From: Gloeomargarita sp. SKYB120
GTDB lineage: Bacteria > Cyanobacteriota > Cyanobacteriia > Gloeomargaritales > Gloeomargaritaceae
NCBI GenBank assembly: GCA_025062155.1
Contig: JANXAM010000014.1
Coordinates: 1-44,736, forward strand
Reading direction: 5' to 3'
DNA: 44,736 nucleotides
In this document: in pieces, positions 16,527 through 26,211 of the stretch
Numbering within the stretch: position 1 is the first letter of the stretch
Layout of the letters: every line of letters starts with the position of its first letter
The notes under the pieces: model-generated
What the model saw: the letters and a program-made list of their open reading frames with translations, nothing else
Database searches by the model: none
What the model was told of the DNA's origin: nothing
Made by a program: the position numbers and the translations under genes

Positions 16527-19500
16527 GGGCCGTGCAGGTAGGTCTGCCACCGCTGCAGGACTTGCCGCAACTCCTCCTTGTGGACGGGCTTGCTCAGGTA
16601 GTCGTCCATCCCGGCGGCCAGGCATTTCTCCCGGTCCTCCTTCATGGCGTTGGCGGTCAAGGCCACCACAATCGGGCGCTGGGGCAACCGCCCCTCCCGG
16701 TGCAATTCGTGCAGGCGGCGCGTCGCAGCAAACCCGTCCAGCACCGGCATTTGACAGTCCATCAGCACCAGGTCGTAGGGGAAACGCAACGCCATTTCCA
16801 GGGCCTCCTGACCATTGGCCGCCACGTCGGCTTTGTAGCCTAGGCTTTCCAGTTGTTTGAGGGCCACCTTCTGATTCACAGGATTGTCCTCCGCTAGGAG
16901 AATGCGCAGGGTACTAACAGGCACAGTGGAAGCGGGGCTGGGCATCGCCGTTGTTGCCGGCGTCAGGGTGCCCTCCAGCACATTCATAATCGTATCCAGC
17001 AAACGGGAGGCCTTGACGGGTTTGACCAGATGGGCGGCAAACCCAATCGCTTGTGCCTGTTGCGCATGCTCCTGCAGGGGACTGGAAGTGAGCATGATCA
17101 GGGGTGTCTGGGCCAGTTGGGCGTCGGCTTTGACCTGCCGCCCTAGCGTTAACCCGTCCACCTCAGGCATGTTCATGTCCACCAGCACCACCGCGTAGGA
17201 CCGCTGCCGCATTTTTGCCAGTGCTTCGGCCGCCGAAGCTGCTTCTTCGACTTCCAATCCCCAGCGGCTCGCGTGGTAGCGCACCACCTTGCGGTTGATG
17301 GGATGGTCGTCCACCACCAGCAGCGCCTTGCCCTCCAGCGGTTGGGTCGAAAGCGCCGGAGCTTCCGCTGTCGGTGCCGCTACGGCGGGCAAGGGCACGG
17401 TGAAGAAAAAGCGCGACCCCTGTCCAGGGGTGCTCTCTAGCCCGATTTCACCCCCCATCAAGGTCACTAGTTGCTTGCAGATGGCCAGGCCCAACCCCGT
17501 GCCGCCGAATTTGCGGGTGGTGGAGACATCCGCCTGGGTAAAGGGACGAAACAGACGGCTTTGCACCTCCGGTGGGATGCCAATCCCTGTGTCGGTGACG
17601 CTAAACAGCAGCAAGGGCGGGTGTTCCCCTGGTTGCACCCGGATCACCACTTCGCCGCGTTCGGTGAATTTGATGGCGTTGCTCACTAGGTTCATCAACA
17701 CCTGGCGTAGGCGGGTGGCGTCACCCCGCACCCAGGAGGGCACCTGTGGGTCTACCAGCGCGGCGATCTCTAGCCCCTTGACGTGGGCCTGGGGCGCCAG
17801 CAGGTCCACCACCTCCTCCACCACCGTCAACACCTCAAAGTCGAGCGCCTCCAGTTCCACCTGGCCCGCCTCGAGCTTGGACAGGTCGAGAATTTCGTTG
17901 ATGAGATTCAACAGAGTGTCGCCGCTGACCCGAATGGTATTGACAAAGTCGCGCTGCTCGGGGGTCAAGGGGGTCTCTAGCAGCAGACCGGTCATCCCCA
18001 GCACGGCGTTCATCGGGGTGCGAATCTCGTGGCTCATGTTGGCCAAAAAGGCGCTTTTGACCCGCGACGACTCCTCAGCGGCCCGCCGCGCCTGCTCCAG
18101 CTCCTGCAGCAAATGGGCTTGGGTCAGGGCTACCCCCACTTGGTCCGCCAACTGGGTGAGCAAGTCCTGTTCAAAGGCATTCCAGATGCGGGGTTTGGCG
18201 TACTGGTGACAGACCAGCATCCCCCACAGCTCTGCCTTACGCATCAGGGGCACCACCAGTTGGGCCTGGATCCCCAGCGCCTGCAGTCGCCCTAGCTGGG
18301 TGGTGAGTTCATCGGTCACCAGGAGTTGCCCTTGCCGCAGCCAGGCCAGCTCGTCCGCTATGCTTTGATACCACTGGTCCGTCCAGTCGTCGCTAAGGGT
18401 ACAGTCGCCGCAACAGGCCTGGGCCACCACCGCTTGCTGGTCGAGCGCGTAGATAAATGTGCGGTCGGCCTGGATGATCTTTTGCACCTCGTCCACGGTG
18501 GTTTGCAGGATCACCGGCAAGTCTAAGCTTTGGCGGATTTTCAGGGTGATGTCGTTAAAAATTTGCAACCGGCGATTCTGGCGCGCCAGCTCGGCTTCCG
18601 CCCGTTTGCGGTCGGTCACATCCCGGAAAATCCCCCGCGTGGCGACCGGACAACCCCGCTCGTTATAGGAACAACTGGTGCTGCCCTCAAGCAGGCGGGT
18701 TTCCCCATCCCGCGTCCGCACCCGCAACTCCACAAAGGGGAGCGTCCCCGTCGCCAGCAACTGCTGGAATTTCTCGCGGCAGGCCTCGCGGGCGTCGGGA
18801 TGGAGGACGTCCCAAATGGTTAAACCGACAATCTCCTCATCGCTGTAGCCCAGAGTCTGTTTCCAGGCCCGATTCACGTACAGGAACCGCCCCTGCATAT
18901 CCACGCTTTGGATCAGGTCGTAGGCGTTTTCAAACAAATCCCGGTAGCGGGCTTCGCTGGCGGCCAGGGCTTGGCGCGCAGCCTGTTCCTCGGTGATGTC
19001 AATCCCAGCGGCGATGACGTACTCGGTCTCCCGCTGGTGGTCGGTCAGCAGGGTGGCAGTCCAGCGGATCAAGCGCTTGTCGCCAGTGCGGGTGCGCCAG
19101 TGGTTTTCGTAGGCGGTCAAGGGCTGACCCTGCAGCAGTTGGGCAAAGGCAGCTCGCACACTCTCCTGTTCCTCCGGTGGCACCAGCAGTTCCCAGACCG
19201 GTTGTCGGTTGACGTCGGCCAGGGTGTAGCCGCTGAGTTCTTCGCAAAACCGGTTCCAGCGTACCACTCGCCCGTCGTCATCCAGCGCCAGGATCAAGGC
19301 GGGGGTGGTTTGGAAGATGGCCTCCGTGAGGTGGGTCTCCTGCTGGGCAGCCTGCTGGGCCTGCTGACGCGCTTGGATTTGCCGCGCCACAAACACCGCT
19401 GTTGCCCACAGGATTGCAAAATTCAACACCAGCCCGCCGCTGAACAGGTGCTGGGCTTGCTGGTTGACGGCCGCTAACCGGTCTAGCCGTTGTTGCAGCA

Positions 19501-20026
19501 GGTATTCCTCTGTCCGGCGCATCGCCTCCAGTAGCTCCCGCACCTCCTGAGTCAGACGGCGTTGGGCCTCGGAACGCACGGCCCGGATACTGGCCGGTTG
19601 CCCCTGCTGCTGGTACAACCGAATGCTCTGGTCCCAGTGGAGCAACGTGGTGGTGGTAAGGGTGTGGAGCCGGTCCCAGCGGGCCTGCTGGGCGGCGTTG
19701 TCCTGGATCAAATGCCGTAGAGTCTGCAGGGTCAGTTGCAGGTCGGTGCGGGTTACCTCGTAATCCCGCAGGTTCTCCGCCTCACCGGTTAGGAGATAAC
19801 TGCGGTGCTGGCTTTTCAGGGTCGCTAGCTGCGCTTCGATTTGGGTTAGGGACCGCAACACCTGCTCCGTATGGCGCACCCACTCCTCGGAGGCCATTTG
19901 CGCCTGCCAGCTGCGCAGCAGGGCGTTTCCACCCACCACCAACATCACCGTGGCGGCGCTGAACCCCAACAGCACGCGGTTCACCCAGGGAAAAGTTGTC
20001 TTGGTTTTTTTCGGGGGCAAGGCCAT
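16502..20026 (-). CDS. Hybrid sensor histidine kinase: CHASE3, two PAS, GAF, HisKA, HATPase, two receivers
   Basis: An 1174-residue sensor. Membrane segments at about 15-35 and 195-215 bracket a periplasmic helical CHASE3-type domain. Then come PAS domains (about 232-350 and 355-475), a GAF domain (about 490-640) and HisKA with phospho-acceptor H666 in [12 protein letters not shown]. HATPase motifs follow: N-box [12 protein letters not shown] (780-791), DTGIGIPP and GGTGLGLAI. Two receiver domains end the protein, with phospho-acceptor Asp at D950 ([12 protein letters not shown]) and D1090 ([13 protein letters not shown]). No HPt domain is present, so a separate phosphotransfer partner is expected. 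The signal is unknown. The gene is first in an operon with rimM, which starts within its 3' end. Confidence 0.92.
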   Translation of the reverse strand: MALPPKKTKTTFPWVNRVLLGFSAATVMLVVGGNALLRSWQAQMASEEWVRHTEQVLRSLTQIEAQLATLKSQHRSYLLTGEAENLRDYEVTRTDLQLTLQTLRHLIQDNAAQQARWDRLHTLTTTTLLHWDQSIRLYQQQGQPASIRAVRSEAQRRLTQEVRELLEAMRRTEEYLLQQRLDRLAAVNQQAQHLFSGGLVLNFAILWATAVFVARQIQARQQAQQAAQQETHLTEAIFQTTPALILALDDDGRVVRWNRFCEELSGYTLADVNRQPVWELLVPPEEQESVRAAFAQLLQGQPLTAYENHWRTRTGDKRLIRWTATLLTDHQRETEYVIAAGIDITEEQAARQALAASEARYRDLFENAYDLIQSVDMQGRFLYVNRAWKQTLGYSDEEIVGLTIWDVLHPDAREACREKFQQLLATGTLPFVELRVRTRDGETRLLEGSTSCSYNERGCPVATRGIFRDVTDRKRAEAELARQNRRLQIFNDITLKIRQSLDLPVILQTTVDEVQKIIQADRTFIYALDQQAVVAQACCGDCTLSDDWTDQWYQSIADELAWLRQGQLLVTDELTTQLGRLQALGIQAQLVVPLMRKAELWGMLVCHQYAKPRIWNAFEQDLLTQLADQVGVALTQAHLLQELEQARRAAEESSRVKSAFLANMSHEIRTPMNAVLGMTGLLLETPLTPEQRDFVNTIRVSGDTLLNLINEILDLSKLEAGQVELEALDFEVLTVVEEVVDLLAPQAHVKGLEIAALVDPQVPSWVRGDATRLRQVLMNLVSNAIKFTERGEVVIRVQPGEHPPLLLFSVTDTGIGIPPEVQSRLFRPFTQADVSTTRKFGGTGLGLAICKQLVTLMGGEIGLESTPGQGSRFFFTVPLPAVAAPTAEAPALSTQPLEGKALLVVDDHPINRKVVRYHASRWGLEVEEAASAAEALAKMRQRSYAVVLVDMNMPEVDGLTLGRQVKADAQLAQTPLIMLTSSPLQEHAQQAQAIGFAAHLVKPVKASRLLDTIMNVLEGTLTPATTAMPSPASTVPVSTLRILLAEDNPVNQKVALKQLESLGYKADVAANGQEALEMALRFPYDLVLMDCQMPVLDGFAATRRLHELHREGRLPQRPIVVALTANAMKEDREKCLAAGMDDYLSKPVHKEELRQVLQRWQTYLHGPCAKSVES

Positions 20027-20105
20027 CCCAGCAGCCAGCGCTCTATGGTACCAGTCTAGTCCGCCAACCGGTTAATCTGGTAAAAAAGCCTCTGCTGGAG
20101 CGCCT

Positions 20106-20825
20106 GTGTCCTTGGTCAATCCCCTGCACTATCCCTTGGCTGTGTTCCTGGGGGTGCTTGTGTGGGTCGTCGGCGTGCGAGTTGGGTCCCTGCCGCGGCT
20201 GCTTGTGGTGCCGGTAGGGGTTGGGGTGGCCCTGGGCGCAAGTGGGTTTTTGCACCAGCGGGAGCTTCAGGCGCGACTCGACCCGGCCTTGGCCCGGCAA
20301 ATCTCGGACCTGCGACAACAGGTGCATCGTTTGGTGGAAGGAGCCGAACAGGTTCGAGCCGAAGCGGCGCGGTTGTTGGCTGATGCCCCCGATTTCGACC
20401 TGCTGATTACGGTGCAGGAGGTGTGCGACCAGGTGCAAACCCTACCCCAGGCGGTGGAACAACAGCTCGCGCGGCTCCGGCAGATGGATGAAGCGGTGTT
20501 GTCCGTGGAGACGCTGGAGCGGCAACTGGCCCAGGTGCAACGCCAGCAACGGCACGTCGGTCCTGCGGCCTCAGAGCAGTTTGCCCAATTGGCTGCGAGT
20601 TTAGCTCGCAATATCCAGCTTGCCAAGGCCGGTCAGGACATCCGTTCGGCCCACCTCACAGCGCTGGCAACCCTAGTGCAGGATGCGGCGGGGGTCCTCC
20701 AGCAATTGCAAAACCAACTGCGGGCGATGGAGGTGGGCAATCCACGCCAACGGCAGGAGGTGCAGGCTTTGAGTGAAACCCTGCGGGGGTTTGAACAGCA
20801 GATGACCATCCTGACGCGCCGTTAA
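20106..20825 (+). CDS. Membrane-anchored coiled-coil protein of unknown function
   Basis: A 239-residue protein with a GTG start (20106). Two N-terminal hydrophobic stretches (about residues 8-28 and 29-48) are followed by about 190 residues of charged, Gln/Leu-rich heptad-like sequence (for example QISDLRQQVHRLVEGAEQVR and LERQLAQVQRQQ), a long coiled coil facing the cytoplasm or periplasm. I do not recognise a named family. Its TAA overlaps the ATG of the EcfT-like gene by one base, which suggests coexpression with that transporter subunit and the TrpE/PabB-type enzyme behind it. Confidence 0.65.
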   Translation: MSLVNPLHYPLAVFLGVLVWVVGVRVGSLPRLLVVPVGVGVALGASGFLHQRELQARLDPALARQISDLRQQVHRLVEGAEQVRAEAARLLADAPDFDLLITVQEVCDQVQTLPQAVEQQLARLRQMDEAVLSVETLERQLAQVQRQQRHVGPAASEQFAQLAASLARNIQLAKAGQDIRSAHLTALATLVQDAAGVLQQLQNQLRAMEVGNPRQRQEVQALSETLRGFEQQMTILTRR

Positions 20826-21694
20826 TGGACCTGCTGCGCTCGTTGCCCCTGGGTCTTTACCTGGAATCCCCCCAGACTTGGTTGCACTGGCTGGATGCGC
20901 GGGTGAAGTTAGGCTGGTTGATGGCCCTCCTGCTGACGCCCATCCTGGCCAATGGTCTCTGGCGTGGGGTATTGGTAGCCCTGCTGGTGGCGCTAACCCT
21001 GCTTTCCGGTCTACCCCCGCGGGTGTGGCGCAAGCAACTGGGCGGTTTGGCCGCCTTTTGCCTGGTCTTGCTGGTGGTCATTGCCCTGGCGCCGGACGGT
21101 TTGGCGGTGACGACGCAACCGCGTTTACCCTCTGAGGACGGCACGCCGCCGACCTCCTACGACTACGTGCTGTGGCGCTGGCACTGGTTCACGGTCACCC
21201 AGCGCTCCTGGCAATTGGCCTGGCGGTTAAGCAGTTTGTTTTTCACGCTGGTCTATGCCACCCACCTGTACCTGCTGACGACCCCCAGCGAAGCGATTGC
21301 AGCGGCCATGACCTGGTGTTTACAACCCCTGCGGCGTTGGGGATGGCCGGTGGCAGAAATCAGCCTCAGTTTGACCCTGGCGCTGCGGTTTATCCCCCTG
21401 GTGTTGGAGGAGGTGCAAAATCTGGTGCGGTCGGTGCAGATGCGGGGGATTCGTTGGTCCAAGTTGAAATTGCGGCAGGTCATCCAGGTGTGGCTGCGAG
21501 TGGCCGAGCGACTGCTGGTAAATTTGTTTCTCCGAGCGGAACAGGTGGCGACGGCGATGGTGGTGCGGGGCTATCAACCCGGTCAAGCGCCTCCGTTGCA
21601 CTGGCGACCAGCGCGATGGCAGTGGGGCGATACGCTCGCAGTGCTGGCCCTGCTGGGATTGTGCGGCGCACGCTGGGTCTATGGTGGGAGCTAA
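20825..21694 (+). CDS. EcfT/CbiQ-family energy-coupling factor transmembrane protein
   Basis: A 289-residue polytopic protein. Hydrophobic segments at about 30-65, 75-95, 125-155 and 260-285 surround a cytoplasmic helical region. That region has the two short Arg-Gly motifs typical of EcfT coupling helices: VQMRGIRW (about residue 205) and MVVRGYQPGQ (about 245). EcfT links ATPase subunits to a vitamin- or metal-binding S component. No S component or ATPase gene is adjacent; the only candidate ATPase in the window is at 36999-37664. One-base overlap with the gene before and 14-base overlap with the TrpE/PabB-type gene after it. Confidence 0.8.
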   Translation: MDLLRSLPLGLYLESPQTWLHWLDARVKLGWLMALLLTPILANGLWRGVLVALLVALTLLSGLPPRVWRKQLGGLAAFCLVLLVVIALAPDGLAVTTQPRLPSEDGTPPTSYDYVLWRWHWFTVTQRSWQLAWRLSSLFFTLVYATHLYLLTTPSEAIAAAMTWCLQPLRRWGWPVAEISLSLTLALRFIPLVLEEVQNLVRSVQMRGIRWSKLKLRQVIQVWLRVAERLLVNLFLRAEQVATAMVVRGYQPGQAPPLHWRPARWQWGDTLAVLALLGLCGARWVYGGS

Positions 21695-23030
21695 CTGGGT
21701 CTGGCGGGAATGGCCTCTGGAAGGACGCACCGGTAGCCAGGTGTTTGCCCGGTTAGGGTTGACCCAGCCGGTAGCGGCGCTGCTGGAAAGCCCGCCAGGG
21801 AGTGGGGGGCGGTATTCCCTGTGTGCTGCTGGTCAGCGCTGGGTGGCCCTGGAGGTCCAGTCGTTGCTCCCCTGGATGCGCCGCCACTTACGACGTGTGC
21901 CCCAGCTTGGAGCGCCGGAGCCTGTTCCCTTTGCGGGCGGCTGGTGGGGCTGGCTGGCCTACGAAGCGGTATGGGGCTGGGAACGCTTGCCCCCCTTGGC
22001 GCCCGACCCGTTGCCCTTTCCAGTGGGGTTTTGGTTTCAACCGGATTGGTGCGCCGTTTTGGACCACCAGGAGAACCGGCTATACCTAGGCGCAGGCGAT
22101 GGCGACCAGCTCCGAACCCTGGCGCAGCAGTTGCACCGCGCGGCAGAACTCGATTTTCCCGACCAAGCGCCGAACGGTCCGGTGCAATGGCAATTATCTC
22201 CCTGGGACTACCAGCAGCGGGTACAGAAGGTGCAGGCCCATATCCGGGCAGGAGACATTTTCCAGGCCAACTTGTCGGTGCGGTTCGGGGTGCCGACGGC
22301 GGCCCATCCCTGGCGCGTCTATCAGCGCTTGACCCGGTTGAATCCGTCTCCCTTCGCCTGCTACTGGCAGACACCCTGGGGCCAAGTGGTCAGTTGCTCG
22401 CCGGAGCGCCTGGTGCAGGTGCAGGGAGATAGAATCGAAACCCGTCCGATTGCTGGCACACGACCTCGGGGACGCACGCCCGCCGAGGATAGCGCCCTGG
22501 CGGCGGAACTGCAACAACACCCCAAGGAGCGGGCCGAACACATCATGCTGGTGGATTTAGAGCGCAACGACCTGGGACGGGTGTGCCAGACCGGTTCCGT
22601 GCAGGTGGCGGAGCTGTTGACCATCGAGCGTTACAGTCATGTGATGCACCTGGTAAGCCGGATTACTGGCAAACTGCGCCCGCAATGGACGCCTGCGGAC
22701 GTGTTCCAAGCGGTGTTTCCTGGGGGCACCATCACCGGCTGTCCCAAGGTTCGTTGTATGGAAATCCTCCAGATGCTGGAACCCCAGCGCCGCAACTTGT
22801 TTTACGGGTCCTGCGGCTACTGGGACTGGCGAGGCCGGGCTGATTGGAATATCTTGATCCGCACGTTGCTGTTTCCGGCGGGTGCCGGCATGGCCTGGGG
22901 ACAGGTGGGCGCGGGCATTGTCAGCGACAGCGACCCTGAGCGGGAGTGGCGTGAATCGCTGCAAAAGGCCCAGGCGCAACTTGTGGCATTAGGTGTCCCG
23001 GACGACAAATCCCTTGGCAGTTGGGCTTAA
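21681..23030 (+). CDS. Anthranilate/para-aminobenzoate synthase component I (TrpE/PabB family)
   Basis: A chorismate-binding enzyme of 449 residues. Conserved motifs are QANLSVRF (about 195-202), PIAGTRPRGRTPAED (256-270), LVDLERNDLGRV (about 291-302), FPGGTITGCPKVRCMEI and YGSCGYWDWRGRADWNI. It should convert chorismate with ammonia from a glutaminase partner to aminodeoxychorismate (folate) or anthranilate (tryptophan). The compact N-terminal part suggests PabB. However, residue 258 is Ala (PIAGT), as in anthranilate synthases, not the Lys of the E. coli PabB motif PIKGT. I therefore leave the symbol open. The start ATG lies inside the EcfT-like gene; a terminator hairpin follows at 23076. 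Confidence 0.85.
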   Translation: MVGANWVWREWPLEGRTGSQVFARLGLTQPVAALLESPPGSGGRYSLCAAGQRWVALEVQSLLPWMRRHLRRVPQLGAPEPVPFAGGWWGWLAYEAVWGWERLPPLAPDPLPFPVGFWFQPDWCAVLDHQENRLYLGAGDGDQLRTLAQQLHRAAELDFPDQAPNGPVQWQLSPWDYQQRVQKVQAHIRAGDIFQANLSVRFGVPTAAHPWRVYQRLTRLNPSPFACYWQTPWGQVVSCSPERLVQVQGDRIETRPIAGTRPRGRTPAEDSALAAELQQHPKERAEHIMLVDLERNDLGRVCQTGSVQVAELLTIERYSHVMHLVSRITGKLRPQWTPADVFQAVFPGGTITGCPKVRCMEILQMLEPQRRNLFYGSCGYWDWRGRADWNILIRTLLFPAGAGMAWGQVGAGIVSDSDPEREWRESLQKAQAQLVALGVPDDKSLGSWA

Positions 23031-23043
23031 AATGAGCTACTAT
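23014..23043 (+). promoter_or_regulatory. Possible promoter at the end of the TrpE/PabB-type gene
   Basis: TTGGCA (23014-23019) and TACTAT (23038-23043) are separated by 18 bp, five of six and four of six matches to the sigma-70-type consensus. A transcript from about 23050 would end at the terminator hairpin at 23076-23103 and be only about 55 nt long. Weak, by-eye evidence. Confidence 0.25.
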
Positions 23044-23075
23044 ACGCCATGTTAGTTACTCCCTGTGGAATGTTG

Positions 23076-23103
23076 GCTCTAGTCGTGGAGACTAGAGCTT
23101 TTT
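23076..23103 (+). terminator. Rho-independent terminator
   Basis: A perfect nine-base-pair stem, gctctagtc (23076-23084) with gactagagc (23090-23098), has loop GTGGA and is followed by TTTTT (23099-23103). It ends the operon 20106-23030 and could also end a short RNA started at about 23050. Confidence 0.8.
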
Positions 23104-23130
23104 ACTCGGCCGGAACTGGTCATTGCCCCC

Positions 23131-23197
23131 AGCCAAGCCACTTGAGTTTGTCAAGTAATCAACTGGAAAACCAGGAACAGGGCTGCGTCCTACGACC
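23131..23197 (+). repeat. MITE-like repeat, copy B (degenerate)
   Basis: The stretch starts agccaagccacttgagtttg and is colinear with copy A (about 18 of the first 22 bases). The similarity resumes at a hairpin region agggctgcgtcctacgac. The stem differs from copy A by a paired change (fourth pair A-T instead of G-C), which keeps base pairing. No clear right end is seen. The rest of the gap 23104-23311 holds nothing I can name. Confidence 0.5.
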
Positions 23198-23311
23198 CAA
23201 GTCCAGACTAGACCCTACCCAACCTGTAGACGAGTGCGACACAACCGTCAGTTGGCAACCCCACGGGTGTTCAATGGTGGATAAGTCGTTTTTGCGAGCT
23301 AGGGCCGGCCC

Positions 23312-24898
23312 GTGCTAGATAGCCTCATCGCGCTGATTCTCTGCGGTTTTTTGGGAGGACAGATTGCCCAGCGATTGCGGGTACCGGCGCTGGTGGGCAT
23401 GGTGCTGGTGGGCATAGCGCTCGGCCCCCAGGGGTTGCAGGTGCTCCGTCCCGAACTACTGGCGGGGGCGTCGGATGTGCGGGTCATCGCCGTGATGGTG
23501 ATTTTGATGAAGGCGGGCCTGGGACTCGACCGGGAAAAACTGAAGCAGCAGGGCACTGTGGCCCTACGCCTGGGTTTTCTCCCAGCGCTCGGGGAGATGG
23601 TGGTCGTGGCGATAGCGGCGGCGGCCCTGTTGACCTTTGATTGGCAACGGGGACTGCTTCTGGGCTGTGTGCTAGGGGCGGAATCACCGGCGGTGATTGT
23701 CCCCGGCATGTTGCGGCTCAAGAGTTTGGGCTGGGGCGTGGACAAGGGCATCCCCGACGCCATCTTGACGGGGAGCGCCCTCTCAGATGTGCTGCTGCTG
23801 TTGCTGTTCAATTTGTTGATGGGCTGGTTGACGGCGCAAACCGAAACCGCCAGTCTCTGGTGGTGGCCGGTGCAGGTGCTGGCCCAAGTCGGGTTGGGGG
23901 TTGCGCTGGGCTGGTTAATGGCCCAGGTGCTGGTGTGGTTGTTCGTCCGGCAAAACTGGACTCAGAATGCGGTGCAGGAGGGACTGCTGACGGCAGCCCT
24001 AGCCCTGTCACTTGTCGTCGGCGCTGAACGCCTCCCCTGGTATTCCGGTTACCTGGCGGTGATGGCCACGGGCTTTTTTCTCATCGAAGTGGACGCTCCC
24101 CTAGCCCGACGGTTGCGGGGGAGTTTCGACGGTCTGTGGGTGGGCGCGGAGTTGTTTTTGTTCGTCCTGCTGGGGGCGAGTATTCCTCTAGCGGTGCTGG
24201 GAACGATCTGGCGCGACGGACTCTTGATCCTGGCGCTCGGGACACTGGTGGGTCGAGGGTTGGGCTGGTGGCTCTCCACCTGGGGCAGCAACTGGAATCC
24301 CCGAGAACGGCTCTTTCTGCTGGCGGGGAATTCCGCCAAAGCTACGGTGCAGGCGGCGATTGGGGCCTTACCCCTGGCGGCGGGCATCCCCGGGGGCGAG
24401 CAGATCCTAGCCCTGGCGGCCCTTTCTATCCTGGTGACGGCTCCCCTGGGCGCTTGGGCAATTCCCACCTTTGCGCCGCGATTGCTCAGCCGAGGCCCGG
24501 TAGACCCCACCAAGGTCAGTGTGGGACAGCCAGTGGTGGTGTTGGCGGCGGTGGATGTGTCCCCCCTGGCGGTGGCGGTGTTGACCAAGGCCGCCGAGTT
24601 GGCCCGCCGTAGCGATGGCCGGGTGGTGGTTCTCCATGTCGTGCAAGTAGCCGACCCCGCAGGCATCACTTGGTTGCGCCAGCAAACCAACCGTCTCCTG
24701 GCTGATATTCGCCACGAGTTGCTCTGCGTCGAAGGGGCGGTCGTGGAAACCATCCTGCGCACGGCGGCAACGGTGGGGGCGACCGAAATCGTCATGGGCA
24801 AGCGGGGACAACGCCCGGAACTGCTCATGGGTTCCGTGTCACAGGCGGTCCTGGAAAGCAGTCCCTTGCCCGTGGTTGTGGTCGAGGAGTCGCGCTAG
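23312..24898 (+). CDS. CPA2-type cation/proton antiporter with C-terminal universal stress domain
   Basis: A 528-residue protein with about 12 membrane segments over residues 1-390. They include a Gly-rich helix with LRVPALVGMVLVGIALGP and a central LGAESPAVIVPGMLRL, in the region where Kef/CPA antiporters carry their ion-binding helix. A soluble domain at about 405-526 has the universal-stress ATP-binding signature: MGKRGQRPELLMGSVSQAV (G-x2-G-x9-G-S). The protein probably exchanges Na+ or K+ for H+ and may be regulated by nucleotide binding. GTG 23312 is taken as the start. The end overlaps the convergent nusB gene by four bases. Confidence 0.85.
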   Translation: MLDSLIALILCGFLGGQIAQRLRVPALVGMVLVGIALGPQGLQVLRPELLAGASDVRVIAVMVILMKAGLGLDREKLKQQGTVALRLGFLPALGEMVVVAIAAAALLTFDWQRGLLLGCVLGAESPAVIVPGMLRLKSLGWGVDKGIPDAILTGSALSDVLLLLLFNLLMGWLTAQTETASLWWWPVQVLAQVGLGVALGWLMAQVLVWLFVRQNWTQNAVQEGLLTAALALSLVVGAERLPWYSGYLAVMATGFFLIEVDAPLARRLRGSFDGLWVGAELFLFVLLGASIPLAVLGTIWRDGLLILALGTLVGRGLGWWLSTWGSNWNPRERLFLLAGNSAKATVQAAIGALPLAAGIPGGEQILALAALSILVTAPLGAWAIPTFAPRLLSRGPVDPTKVSVGQPVVVLAAVDVSPLAVAVLTKAAELARRSDGRVVVLHVVQVADPAGITWLRQQTNRLLADIRHELLCVEGAVVETILRTAATVGATEIVMGKRGQRPELLMGSVSQAVLESSPLPVVVVEESR

Positions 24899-25497
24899 GG
24901 TTGGGCGGCGGTTTCCGCCTGATGCACCAGGTAAATCTGGCGCAGCGTGCCGTTGATAAACCGGTAGCTGTCGGCCCCGCAGTAGCGCTTGGCCAACTCC
25001 ACCGCTTCGTTCATCACGACTTGCACCGGCGTCTCCAGAAACACCATTTCCGTCGTCGCCAGCCGGAGAATATCCCGCTCCATGCGATGCAGCCGGTGGA
25101 GCTGCCAGCCGCGGATGCCCCGTTGCATCAGGTCGTCAATTTCCTGGCGGTGGGCGTACCAGGTTTGAAGCAAGGTCAGGGCAAACTGACGCACCTCTGC
25201 TTGGCCCGCCAGGTACACCCACTCTGGCAAATGGGTCGCGGTTCCCAGGTAGTTAATCGCCGTACGGGTAGCCTCCATCGCCTCCTGGAGATGGGCCTGG
25301 GCGCTGGCCGGGTGCAATTCCAACTGCTCATAGGCCCGCTTCAAAGTGCTGCTGGCTTGCTCTAGGGTGTCCTCCAGTTCCTGGGTCAAGGTGCGAATCG
25401 CCGCCAGGATCAACTCCTCCAGGTCAACCGCCTTGCCTGGCGCCATCTGACTCAAGCCCAACAAGGCCAGCTCGCGCGCCACGCGCCGGGGTTGCAT
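24895..25497 (-). CDS. nusB: Transcription antitermination factor NusB
   Basis: NusB binds boxA RNA together with S10 (NusE) in rRNA antitermination. The 200-residue protein begins with PRRVARELALLGLSQM, and the C-terminal half has RGWQLHRLHRMERDILRLAT and VMNEAVELAKRYCGADSYRFINGTL, the conserved NusB helices. An insertion of about 50 residues relative to E. coli NusB (about 30-80), rich in Gln and Ala, is usual in cyanobacterial homologues. Its start overlaps the stop codon of the upstream DUF502 gene by one base. Confidence 0.92.
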   Translation of the reverse strand: MQPRRVARELALLGLSQMAPGKAVDLEELILAAIRTLTQELEDTLEQASSTLKRAYEQLELHPASAQAHLQEAMEATRTAINYLGTATHLPEWVYLAGQAEVRQFALTLLQTWYAHRQEIDDLMQRGIRGWQLHRLHRMERDILRLATTEMVFLETPVQVVMNEAVELAKRYCGADSYRFINGTLRQIYLVHQAETAAQP

Positions 25498-26171
25498 TAG
25501 ACCCGCTCCGAAGGCAACAGGGATTCCGGAGAACCCGCCAGGGTGGGGTTAACGATGCCCCCCGAAACCAGCAGTTTGAAGGCGTCCTCCACCGAGATGG
25601 GCAACGGTACAATGTCCCGCTCCGGTACCATGGCGTACCACCCCGTCGCCGGGTTGGGGGTCGAGGGGATAAACACGCTCACCAGCGTCTCCTGGCGCGG
25701 CACCGGCAAGGCGCGCTCAATCACCTCCCCTGGTGTCCCAGTCACGAAGGCCACCGCCCACACATCTCGGCGGGGATATTCCACCAGCACCACCCGGCTG
25801 AATTTTTGACCCGAGTCCCGCAACAGCGTTTCCAACAGTTGCTTCAGCGTTCGGTAGACCGACCCGGCCAGGGGAATTTGCTGCAGAATCTGCTCCCCTA
25901 GGTTCAACAACCACCGGCCCACGATATTGCGCGCCATCAGCCCGATGAGCAAAATGCCCACCAGCGGCACCGTCAACCCTACGCACAAATTCACCAGGTC
26001 CTGCAACAGGGGCGGTAAATTCAGGGGGTTCAACTGCTTGGGGATGCGGGTCAACAGCCGGACCACCCAGTTGGCCGTGACAAAGGTGATCCAAATCGTG
26101 GTCGCTAGGGGGATGACCACCAGCAATCCCGCAATCAGGTCATTCTTCAGGTCCTGCCGCCAAGTGGACAT
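25497..26171 (-). CDS. DUF502 membrane protein
   Basis: 224 residues with two membrane segments (about 11-35 and 62-85) and a cytoplasmic C-terminal domain. The stretch containing LAGSVYRTLKQLLETLL and the conserved FIPSTPNPATGWYAMVPE identify the DUF502 family, found in bacteria and plants (plant COV1-like proteins); molecular function is not known. Located directly upstream of nusB on the same strand, which is a common cyanobacterial arrangement. Confidence 0.85.
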   Translation of the reverse strand: MSTWRQDLKNDLIAGLLVVIPLATTIWITFVTANWVVRLLTRIPKQLNPLNLPPLLQDLVNLCVGLTVPLVGILLIGLMARNIVGRWLLNLGEQILQQIPLAGSVYRTLKQLLETLLRDSGQKFSRVVLVEYPRRDVWAVAFVTGTPGEVIERALPVPRQETLVSVFIPSTPNPATGWYAMVPERDIVPLPISVEDAFKLLVSGGIVNPTLAGSPESLLPSERV

Positions 26172-26211
26172 AGGCCCATCACCAGCCTTGTGTGTTTGAA
26201 ATTAGCATAAT

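Noticed and set aside
17289-19477. Long plus-strand open frames opposite the hybrid kinase
   Set aside because: They are antisense shadows of a gene whose domains and motifs are complete on the minus strand.
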